64,000 bases of DNA, taken from Desulfoluna spongiiphila (lineage in GTDB: Bacteria > Desulfobacterota > Desulfobacteria > Desulfobacterales > Desulfolunaceae). The stretch covers positions 1 through 64,000 of the forward strand of contig NZ_FMUX01000001.1 in the NCBI RefSeq assembly GCF_900101345.1. The letters are read 5' to 3'. Shown here piece after piece: positions 35,842-42,541 of this stretch; the first letter of the stretch is position 1, and every line of letters begins with the position of its first letter. The position numbers and the translations under genes are program-made. The notes beneath the pieces were generated by a model that was not told where the DNA came from, ran no database searches, and saw only the letters and a program-made list of their open reading frames with translations.

Positions 35842-36423
35842 ATGAGCGTTCTTGTAGGAAAACAGGCGCCTGATTTTCAGGCTGTTGCCGTAAAATGCGG
35901 GACCTTTGACGAATCGTTCCGGCTCTCGGATCTCAAGGGCAGGTACATCGTCCTCTTCTTCTACCCCCTGGACTTCACCTTTGTCTGCCCCACCGAACTC
36001 CATGCCTTCTCGGACCGTCTTCCCGAATTCGAGGAGCGGAAAGTGGAGGTGGTGGCCGTGAGCGTGGACTCCCACTTCAGCCACCTGGCCTGGCTCAACA
36101 CCCCCAGGGCCGAAGGAGGCATCGAAGGGGTCGGTTACCCCATCGTCTCGGACATCCACCGCTCCATCTGCAAGAACTATGACGTCCTTGCTGAAGAACA
36201 CGGCGTGGCCCTGCGCGGCCTCTTTCTCATCGACCGGGATTTCATCGTCCGGCATCAGGTGGTCAACGACCTTCCCCTGGGACGAAACGTGGACGAAGCC
36301 ATCCGCATGGTCGATGCCCTGAAATTTTTTGAAGAAAACGGCGAGGTCTGCCCCGTCAACTGGAGCCCCGGTGCCAGGGGGATGAAGCCCTCCAAGGAAG
36401 GCCTCAAGGAGTACTTCGAATAA
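35842..36423 (+). CDS. Typical 2-Cys peroxiredoxin (AhpC/Prx1)
   Basis: 193 residues. The peroxidatic cysteine is C49 in FYPLDFTFVCPTEL, with Thr and the later Arg of the active site preserved; the resolving cysteine is C170 in GEVCPVNW. This is the AhpC/Prx1 class that reduces H2O2 and organic peroxides as a decamer. ATG at 35842 has TGGAGGA 6-7 bp upstream. No ahpF or thioredoxin reductase gene is adjacent, so the electron donor is unknown; rubredoxin- or thioredoxin-linked recycling is usual in anaerobes. Monocistronic, followed by a strong hairpin. Confidence 0.93.
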   Translation: MSVLVGKQAPDFQAVAVKCGTFDESFRLSDLKGRYIVLFFYPLDFTFVCPTELHAFSDRLPEFEERKVEVVAVSVDSHFSHLAWLNTPRAEGGIEGVGYPIVSDIHRSICKNYDVLAEEHGVALRGLFLIDRDFIVRHQVVNDLPLGRNVDEAIRMVDALKFFEENGEVCPVNWSPGARGMKPSKEGLKEYFE

Positions 36424-36433
36424 ACACATCCCG

Positions 36434-36467
36434 GGGGGGCCGGGCACCTGCGGTGTGCCCGGCCCCC
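36434..36467 (+). terminator. Strong GC hairpin after the peroxiredoxin gene
   Basis: GGGGGCCGGGCAC and GTGTGCCCGGCCCCC pair around CTGCG, starting 10 bp after the stop codon. No T-run follows, so it is probably a terminator of weak intrinsic type. Confidence 0.55.
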
Positions 36468-36608
36468 TGCCCGTTCAGGTGTCACCGGCCCTGAATCACC
36501 GCCTCTTTCTGGGACACCGTTACCCCAACCCAACTTTGATTTTTCCCGTTGTCGACCATTCAATGCTATTCTCCCGGGTTTTGAAAACCGAAAACCCCGG
36601 AGTACCCC

Positions 36609-37007
36609 ATGGCACGACAGACGGACACCAGGGGCTGCGATATTGAGCGCCCCGCCACCTGGAAAAAATACAACGCCACCCTCTGCACGGACTGCATGGC
36701 CCTGTGCTGTTACCTCATCGTGGAGGTCACCACCGACGACCTCATCCGCCTCGGCATCACCGATGAAGAGGAGGTGGCCTTTGACATGAAAGGCCTTGTG
36801 AAACGCCTCAAAAAAGAGGGGCTCATCACGCGCTGCAACCTCTCCAAGGGAAAATTCACCCTGGCCACACGCAAAAAAGGGGGATGCTGCTTTCTGGATG
36901 CCCACAACCGGTGCAGCGTCTACGAAGACCGCCCCGAGGTGTGCCGCATGCACCCGACCCGGCTCTCCCCGCGCCTCGGGTACTGCCCCTGGTCCCCGGC
37001 CCGTTAA
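36609..37007 (+). CDS. YkgJ-family cysteine-cluster protein
   Basis: 132 residues with ten cysteines, several arranged as in the CxxCxxxCC ... CC ... C ... C clusters of the YkgJ/UPF0153 family: LCTDCMALCCYLIV near residue 26, GGCCFLDAHNRCSVYEDRPEVCRMHP (cut across) from about residue 95, and YCPW at the end. These proteins probably coordinate a metal, zinc or iron, but no activity is established. CGGAG precedes the ATG. It stands between the peroxiredoxin gene and a metal ABC transporter on the same strand; a link to metal handling is only a guess. Confidence 0.82.
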   Translation: MARQTDTRGCDIERPATWKKYNATLCTDCMALCCYLIVEVTTDDLIRLGITDEEEVAFDMKGLVKRLKKEGLITRCNLSKGKFTLATRKKGGCCFLDAHNRCSVYEDRPEVCRMHPTRLSPRLGYCPWSPAR

Positions 37008-37267
37008 CCCGGGTATGTCACGAGCCCTGACGGGCATGACAGGTTATTGATTTGGCCCCATGGTTTTCCCGTGAAATACCCGGACCAAGGCCCGCCTGCC
37101 GCGCCCTTTGCTATTTTCCCGCTTCCTGTTGCAATCCGAAGGGGAAAGGGGTAAGGATACGGCACCATTCGATACCAAAGGGCACCAGCCCTGCCCCGTA
37201 GCCCCGGTGGGCCCGAGCCCTGAGAGACCCCGTCCGCCCCTTTGACATCAACATACCGGTGAACCCT

Positions 37268-38068
37268 ATGGAACCCGCCATTGCGTTAGACAACGTCTCC
37301 TTTTCCTACACCCGTCATCCGGTCCTTGACGAGGTCACCCTCACTGTGCCCAAAGGAGACTTCGCCATGGTGGTGGGCCCCAACGGCGGGGGAAAAACCA
37401 CCCTCATCAAGTTGATTCTGGGCCTTCTGGCCCCCACCTCCGGCCGGGTGACCCTCTTTGGGAAAACCCCCGAATCGGCGTGGAACCAGATAGGTTACAT
37501 GCCCCAGTACACCCATGTGGACATGGCCTTTCCCGTCTCCGTACTGGACGTGGTCCTCATGGGACGGCTTACCCGAAAAAGGCGATGGCGCTACACAAAA
37601 AACGACCGGGAGGCGGCCCGACACGCCCTCTCCGAGGTGGGGCTCACCGACAAGGAGCAAAAACCCTTCAGCAGCCTCTCGGGCGGGCAGCGCCAGCGGG
37701 TACTTATCGCACGGGCCCTTTGCAGCAACCCGTCCCTTCTCTTGATGGACGAGCCCACGGCCAACGTGGACCCCGCCGCCGAAGCCACCCTTTTTGAGCT
37801 CCTCTCCACGTTAAACAGCCGCATGACCATCCTGGTGGTCTCCCATGACCTGGGGTTCGTCTCCAAGGTGGTCAAGAGCGTCATCTGCGTCAACAAAAAG
37901 GTCCTGGTGCACCCCACAAGCAACTTAGACGGCACCCTCATCAACGAAATCTACGGGGGCGACCTGCGCATGGTACGACATGACCACCGCTGCAGCCACG
38001 AAGGCCACTGCATCAACGAGTCCCTCACACTTCCAACCTCCTTTATGCCGCACCCGAAAAAGCCATGA
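37268..38068 (+). CDS. znuC: Zinc/manganese-type ABC transporter ATP-binding protein
   Basis: 266 residues. Walker A GPNGGGKTTLIK (residues 36-47), signature LSGGQRQRVLIARAL, and Walker B LLLMDEPTANVDPAAE are intact; this order and spacing belong to the ZnuC/MntB group. The C-terminal tail is rich in His and Cys (RHDHRCSHEGHC), likely a metal-sensing or binding feature seen in some ZnuC proteins. It overlaps the permease gene by 4 bp (ATGA). No binding-protein gene (znuA) or zur is adjacent, which is unusual. The exact metal cannot be told from the sequence. Confidence 0.85.
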   Translation: MEPAIALDNVSFSYTRHPVLDEVTLTVPKGDFAMVVGPNGGGKTTLIKLILGLLAPTSGRVTLFGKTPESAWNQIGYMPQYTHVDMAFPVSVLDVVLMGRLTRKRRWRYTKNDREAARHALSEVGLTDKEQKPFSSLSGGQRQRVLIARALCSNPSLLLMDEPTANVDPAAEATLFELLSTLNSRMTILVVSHDLGFVSKVVKSVICVNKKVLVHPTSNLDGTLINEIYGGDLRMVRHDHRCSHEGHCINESLTLPTSFMPHPKKP

Positions 38069-38910
38069 TCGAATTCTTCCACGCACTTTTCGACCCCAAC
38101 AGCAGCTTTCTACGCCTCGCCCTTGCGGCAGGGACCCTTGCCAGCGTCTCCTTCGGCATCATGGGGACCTATGTGGTCACCCGGCGCATCGGCTACCTGG
38201 CCGGAGCCATCGCCCACTGCGTCTTCGGCGGCATCGGTGCAGCCCTCTATCTCAAACACCGATGGGGCCTCTTTTGGCTCGATCCCATGTACGGGGCCCT
38301 TGCAAGCGCCATCGTGGCCGCCATCATCATCGGCCTGGTCAGCATGAAGGCAGGGGAGCGGGAAGACTCCATCATCGGGGCCCTCTGGGCCGTTGGCATG
38401 GCCGCAGGGCTGATCTTCATCGATCTCACCCCCGGGTACTTCGAGCTCTCCAGCTACCTCTTCGGAGACATCCTCCTCATCTCACAGAGGGATATCATCC
38501 TGGTGGCGGGACTCGATCTTGTCATCATCGTGTTGGCCGTCATGTTCCATCCCACCTTCCTGTCCATCTGCTTTGACGAAGAATTTGCCACCCTAAGGGG
38601 CATCAACACCCCCTTTTTCTATATCCTTCTCCTGATCATGACCGCCATCACCGTGGTGCTTCTGGTGCGCCTCGTGGGCGTGATCATGGTCATCGCCATG
38701 CTCACCCTGCCCGCTGCAGCCGCTTCCACCCTCAGCCGACGTCTCTCGGTCATCATGGTCCTTGCCACCTGCTTTGCCCTCTTTTTCAACTGGAGCGGCC
38801 TGGCCTTGAGCTACACCCTGGACCTTTCGGCGGGCCCTGTAATCATTTCCGTGGCCGGCCTCGTCTACCTGGGGCTCCTGGCCCTTACCCGCATGCTCCC
38901 GAACCGGTGA
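38065..38910 (+). CDS. znuB: Zinc/manganese-type ABC transporter permease
   Basis: 281 residues with about eight membrane helices, matching the ABC-3 family (ZnuB/MntC). Typical segments: SFGIMGTYVVTRRIGYLAGAIAHCVFGGIG near residue 30, SLLFGDILLIS-like YLFGDILLISQRD near 132, and the ATPase-facing helix with FDEEFATLRGINTPFFY near 170. It would form the membrane channel with the preceding ATPase. As the znuA-type receptor is missing here, it must be encoded elsewhere or the pair is solitary. It is followed by an 845-bp gap. Confidence 0.87.
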   Translation: MIEFFHALFDPNSSFLRLALAAGTLASVSFGIMGTYVVTRRIGYLAGAIAHCVFGGIGAALYLKHRWGLFWLDPMYGALASAIVAAIIIGLVSMKAGEREDSIIGALWAVGMAAGLIFIDLTPGYFELSSYLFGDILLISQRDIILVAGLDLVIIVLAVMFHPTFLSICFDEEFATLRGINTPFFYILLLIMTAITVVLLVRLVGVIMVIAMLTLPAAAASTLSRRLSVIMVLATCFALFFNWSGLALSYTLDLSAGPVIISVAGLVYLGLLALTRMLPNR

Positions 38911-39548
38911 GCATGGCCATATACCGATCGGGGCCCTGTGGTGAGCAGCAGGTAACGGTTGGCTCACCTTCTCCGGGTCGCCCAGGTGTAAAAAAACGCC
39001 GCAACAACAGTCCCGTTGCCTCAGTGCGCATGGCACCTATACAGCCAAGGACCCACCACGCAAATGCACGGCCCAGTTCCATCATCGCCTGCGGTACCGT
39101 GCAAGGGTACCAATGCCGTCTCCCGACCTGTATACAGCGGTTCGGATGCAAACCGCGTTCCGCCTTTAAGAATCGTTGAAACACCCGTCAAATGGGCGTT
39201 ACCAGCGCACTATCCCTGATAGGCTATCTTTGCTGATCGAGCCCGTCAAGCACCAACAACACCTTGAAAAAATTAACCATTACACCCCCATCCACGATCC
39301 CCAAACACAAAAAACACTTTGCACCCGCCCTGAAGCCCGGCCTGGAATTTTTTTTAGGGCTCCTCAGCTCCCTTCCCGAGTGACAGGAAATCGATTGTTT
39401 TTCCATATCATTACGATAAAAATATTTTACCCCTACCCCATGCCCTGTCACTGATACGTGATATATCAGATAAGAGATATCTATTGATTCCGCGCCCGTT
39501 ATTGGCTAAGTATCGTCTCCAACGTATCACATGTTCCTCTTTTAAGAA

Positions 39549-39568
39549 CCTCTTCGACGTCGAAGAGG
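39549..39568. promoter_or_regulatory. Perfect 20-bp palindrome upstream of the AGCS gene
   Basis: CCTCTTCGACGTCGAAGAGG is a perfect 20-bp palindrome, about 190 bp before the symporter start. An ungapped palindrome of this length fits an operator for a dimeric regulator. The rest of the 845-bp gap (38911-39755) holds no gene I can support and no riboswitch I recognise. Confidence 0.45.
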
Positions 39569-39599
39569 CAGGGTTGGGGGATCCTGTTAAAAGAGAAAC

Positions 39600-39618
39600 G
39601 ATGACCGGCATCCGGTCA
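39600..39618. promoter_or_regulatory. ATGACCGG inverted repeat upstream of the AGCS gene
   Basis: ATGACCGG-CAT-CCGGTCAT, 8-bp arms with a 3-nt centre, lies about 140 bp before the symporter start and 32 bp after the 20-bp palindrome. It may be a second operator or an RNA hairpin in the leader. Confidence 0.4.
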
Positions 39619-39755
39619 TGATGGATGAACTGCCACTGGAACAGTCGTAAGGGCCATGGAACCGACTCGCAACGCAGCCTTTCGGTCAGATGCCCCTCCC
39701 CTTTCCCTCGTCGCGGTCACCATCTGCTGTTATTCATTTCATCGTTGGAGGATTT

Positions 39756-41321
39756 ATGAAGTTCTTAATCAAGGCGATCGTCCTGCTCCTTGCCGCTGCG
39801 ACACCCGCCTTTGCCGAAACCAAAAAAGGTGTCAACCTTGATCATTTTTTTGAGCCCATCTCAAACTTTCTCACCGGTTTTATCTTCTATAAAGTCCATC
39901 TCTTCGGCAACGACTGGTCCCTGATCGTCTGCCTCCTCATCTCCGCAGGCCTCTTCTGCACATGCTACATGGGTTTCATCAACATCCGCGGTTTCAAGCA
40001 TGCCGTCCGCCTTGCCAAGGGCGACTACATCGACGACCACGCCACCGGCGAGGTGTCCCACTTCGGCGCCCTCTGCTCCGCCATCTCCGGCACCGTGGGC
40101 ATGTCCAACATCGCAGGGGTTCCCATCGCCATCATGATCGGCGGCCCCGGCGCCATCTTCTGGATGATGTTCGCCGCCTTCATCGGCATGTCCGCCAAGT
40201 TCACCGAATGCACCCTGGCCACCAAGTACCGGACCTACAAAGAGGACGGCACCGTCAAGGGCGGTCCCATGTACTACCTCTCCCAGGGGCTGGCCGCCCG
40301 CGGCATGGAAGGCCTCGGAAAATTCGTCGGGAAATTCTACGCATGGGGCCTGGTCCTCGGCTGCCTGGGCATCGGCAACCTCTTCCAGTCCAACCAGATC
40401 TACAACCAGCTTAAAACCATGTGCAACAACGAAGGCGCCATCATGCACCTGGGCTGGCTCGTGGGCCTCATCGGTGCGGTCATCGTGGGCATCGTCATCA
40501 TCGGGGGCATGAAGCGCATCGCCTCCATGGCCACCCGCATCGTTCCCATCATGGTCTTCACCTACCTCGCCCTGGTGGCCATGGTCCTCCTTCTCAACGG
40601 CTCCTTCATCCTGCCCGCCATCAAGCTCATCATCGCCGACGCCTTCACCGCCAAAGCAGCCGGCGGCGGCATCGCGGCCGCCATGATGATCGGTTTCCAG
40701 CGTGCGGCCTTCTCCAACGAGTGTGGCCTGGGCACCGCAGCCATCGCTCACTCCGCCGTGCAGACCAACGAGCCCGTCACGGAAGGCTTCGTCTCCATGA
40801 TCGAGCCCTTCATCGACACCATCGTGGTCCAGTTCGCAACGGCCCTGGTGGTTGTTACCACCATGATCGCCGTCCCCGAATACGTCAACATGGGCCTGCA
40901 GGGCATGCCCATGAGCTCCTGGGCCTTTGAGCGCCACTTCAGCTTCGCCGTCTACCCCCTGACCTTTGCCGCCATCCTCTTCGGATTCACCTGCGCGGTC
41001 TCCTGGGCCTACTACGGACTGAAGGCCTTCGAATACATCGTCGGAGAAGACCCCAAGCTGGGCCTGGCCTACAACATCTTCTACTGCATGGTCTACTGGT
41101 CAGGGGCCATGATCAACCTGAAGTATGTTGTCAACATCGCAGACGCCCTCATCTTCGTGGTCTGTATCCCCAACATCATCGGCCTCTACATCATGGCACC
41201 GGAAGTCAAAGAAGAGCTTAACAGCTACCTTGCCCGCCTGAAGTCCGGCCAGATCCTTCCCACCAAAGAGAGAAACGCAAGAAGAAACGGCGCCCCTTGT
41301 GCCATGAAGAAAGCCGCCTAA
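39756..41321 (+). CDS. Sodium:alanine/glycine symporter (AGCS family)
   Basis: 521 residues. An N-terminal signal-like segment MKFLIKAIVLLLAAATPAFA is followed by about eleven membrane helices. Family motifs: LCSAISGTVGMSNIAGVPIAIMIGGPGAIFWMM (cut across; about residues 106-138), KFTECTLATKYR, and GFQRAAFSNECGLGTAAIAHSA, the classic AGCS signature. It imports alanine or glycine with Na+ (or H+). ATG at 39756 has GGAGG 7 bp upstream. An extra hydrophobic leader before the usual first helix is uncommon in AGCS proteins and suggests a cleaved or re-inserted N terminus. Strong terminators follow. Confidence 0.92.
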   Translation: MKFLIKAIVLLLAAATPAFAETKKGVNLDHFFEPISNFLTGFIFYKVHLFGNDWSLIVCLLISAGLFCTCYMGFINIRGFKHAVRLAKGDYIDDHATGEVSHFGALCSAISGTVGMSNIAGVPIAIMIGGPGAIFWMMFAAFIGMSAKFTECTLATKYRTYKEDGTVKGGPMYYLSQGLAARGMEGLGKFVGKFYAWGLVLGCLGIGNLFQSNQIYNQLKTMCNNEGAIMHLGWLVGLIGAVIVGIVIIGGMKRIASMATRIVPIMVFTYLALVAMVLLLNGSFILPAIKLIIADAFTAKAAGGGIAAAMMIGFQRAAFSNECGLGTAAIAHSAVQTNEPVTEGFVSMIEPFIDTIVVQFATALVVVTTMIAVPEYVNMGLQGMPMSSWAFERHFSFAVYPLTFAAILFGFTCAVSWAYYGLKAFEYIVGEDPKLGLAYNIFYCMVYWSGAMINLKYVVNIADALIFVVCIPNIIGLYIMAPEVKEELNSYLARLKSGQILPTKERNARRNGAPCAMKKAA

Positions 41322-41339
41322 AAGCGGAAATCAAAACGC

Positions 41340-41372
41340 GGGGCGTCCTCACTCCCTTGTGACGCCCCGCGG
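41340..41372 (+). terminator. First hairpin after the AGCS gene
   Basis: GCGGGGCGTC and GACGCCCCGC pair around CTCACTCCCTTGT, 18 bp after the stop. A G/C-rich stem without a T-run, standing in front of a stronger terminator. Confidence 0.5.
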
Positions 41373-41396
41373 TTCTCATCCTTTCTTCCATTAAAA

Positions 41397-41433
41397 AACG
41401 GGAAGGGGCATCTGCCCCTTCCCGTTTTTTTGT
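41397..41433 (+). terminator. Intrinsic terminator after the AGCS gene
   Basis: AACGGGAAGGGGCA-TC-TGCCCCTTCCCGTT followed by TTTTT forms a perfect 14-bp stem with T-run. It also has an A-run on the left and can act on the opposite strand. Confidence 0.9.
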
Positions 41434-41511
41434 GTTTTCTAAAAATACGTCTATGGTCAACGTTGGGTGAACCACAGAGCCAGAGATGGCTCAGGAAAAA
41501 CCAAAAGCAAT

Positions 41512-41595
41512 GCCTCCGGCGGCGAGGTGTGCCACCTCGAAAGCAGGTTGCGAATGCGCTTTCCCCTTCGTTCCTCAGGGGAAACCACATTCGCC
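41512..41595 (+). repeat. Family A hairpin element, copy 6
   Basis: Full-length: GCCTCCGGCGGC, GAGGTGTGCCACCTC hairpin, GAAAGCAGGTTGC, arms GAATGCGCTTTCCCC and GGGGAAACCACATTC around TTCGTTCCTCA. Confidence 0.78.
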
Positions 41596-41624
41596 ATTGG
41601 TTCAGATTAAACTGAGTCTGTTTT

Positions 41625-41681
41625 TAAAACCTGTTTATCAAACTTTTCAAAAGTTTGGCCCCCGGCAGGGCCGCCGGAGGC
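41625..41681 (-). repeat. Family B palindromic element, copy 5
   Basis: Minus strand: GCCTCCGGCGGCCCTGCCGG, GGGCCAAACTTTTGAAAAG, TTTGATAAACAGGTTTTA. It is in inverted orientation to the adjacent family A copy, so the two GCCTCCGGCGGC heads are at the outer ends of the pair. Confidence 0.78.
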
Positions 41682-41715
41682 TTTTTCGTTGGTATACGCA
41701 GACTGACGAACCAGT

Positions 41716-42093
41716 TCACCCCCCCGCCTTTTTGACGGAAAAGCCCCTGGCCTTGAGCGCCTCCACCAGCTTGTCCCGGTGGTCTCCCTGGATCTCGATG
41801 ACCCCGTTTTTCACGCTCCCCCCGGTGCCGCAAAGCTGCTTAAGCTCTTTGGCCACGGCTTTTAAGTCTGCCTCGCTGCCGGGTACCCCCGTCACCAGGC
41901 TCATGCCTTTGCCCTTGCGCCCCTTGGTCTCACGCATGACCCGCACGATGCCATCCTGTTTCACGGCAGGTCCGGCCGAAGCCCCCTTCTTCTTTTTCCT
42001 GCAGGCACAGTTTTTCACCGGCTTACCGCAGGAGGAACAGAGCCTGCCCGTCTCTGTCGAATACACCAGACGGCTGTTGGAATCGTTCGTCAT
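41716..42093 (-). CDS. SUI1/YciH-type translation factor
   Basis: 125 residues. The N-terminal part has a small Cys motif (CSSCGKPVKNCACRK) and a basic linker; the C-terminal part is the SUI1/eIF1 fold: VRVMRETKGRKGKGMSLVTGVPGSEADL then LKQLCGTGGSVKNGVIEIQGDHRDKLVEAL, all typical of bacterial YciH. Bacterial members have been linked to fidelity of translation initiation. ATG at 42093 has GGGAGAA upstream, better than the alternative at 42111. The Cys-rich N terminus is found in several deltaproteobacterial homologues and may bind zinc. Monocistronic between repeat-filled gaps. Confidence 0.88.
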   Translation of the reverse strand: MTNDSNSRLVYSTETGRLCSSCGKPVKNCACRKKKKGASAGPAVKQDGIVRVMRETKGRKGKGMSLVTGVPGSEADLKAVAKELKQLCGTGGSVKNGVIEIQGDHRDKLVEALKARGFSVKKAGG

Positions 42094-42183
42094 TGCTTTC
42101 TCCCGTGTCATGTCACCTTATCTCTTACCAGCCGGCCGGTGCCGGTGGCCTTTGAACCGCTGTGGATTCATATCATAATAACA

Positions 42184-42250
42184 GGCGAAGGGCGAAGGGC
42201 GAAGGGCGAAGGGCGAAGGGCGAAGGGCGAAGGGCGAAGGGCGAAGGGCG
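42184..42250. repeat. Heptanucleotide tandem repeat (GGCGAAG)9.6
   Basis: Nine perfect GGCGAAG copies and a four-base remainder run head to tail with no mismatch. The array is intergenic, 90 bp upstream of the SUI1/YciH start and on its promoter side. Confidence 0.97.
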
Positions 42251-42308
42251 TGATAATAAAGCTACGCCGGTTGTCAACGGGTTCATGCTTCTTTTATGGC
42301 ACGGAGAA

Positions 42309-42349
42309 AAAAGGGGCAGTCGGTTTCTGAGAAACGGACTGCCCCTTTT
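42309..42349. terminator. Bidirectional terminator hairpin
   Basis: AAAAGGGGCAGTC and GACTGCCCCTTTT pair perfectly, with a second stem GTTTC/GAAAC inside. A-run and T-run flank the stem on each side, so it can work on both strands. A degraded family B tail (TTAAAACGTTTAACAAACACG) follows at 42361-42381. Confidence 0.75.
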
Positions 42350-42416
42350 ACCCAAGCCTCTTAAAACGTTTAACAAACACGATTCAAACAGTCTTTCTGG
42401 GTGAATGCAGCCTTAA

Positions 42417-42501
42417 AGGCGGATGTGATTTGACCCGAGGAACGAGGGACAAAGCGCATCCGCATCCTGCTTTCAAGGTGGCACACCTTGCCGCCGGAGG
42501 C
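42417..42501 (-). repeat. Family A hairpin element, copy 7
   Basis: Minus strand: GCCTCCGGCGGC, AAGGTGTGCCACCTT hairpin, GAAAGCAGGATGCGGATGCGC, arms ending GGGTCAAATCACATCCGCC around TCGTTCCTC. It lies 40 bp beyond the end of the GDPD gene. Confidence 0.78.
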
Positions 42502-42541
42502 AGCTTTTTAGCAACTGAATCGTTGCGTTTTATGTTCAGCT

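Noticed and set aside
38911..39755. Glycine riboswitch in front of the AGCS symporter gene
   Set aside because: Expected because such leaders are common for this family, but I could not find the conserved glycine-aptamer core in the leader. Only palindromes are visible.
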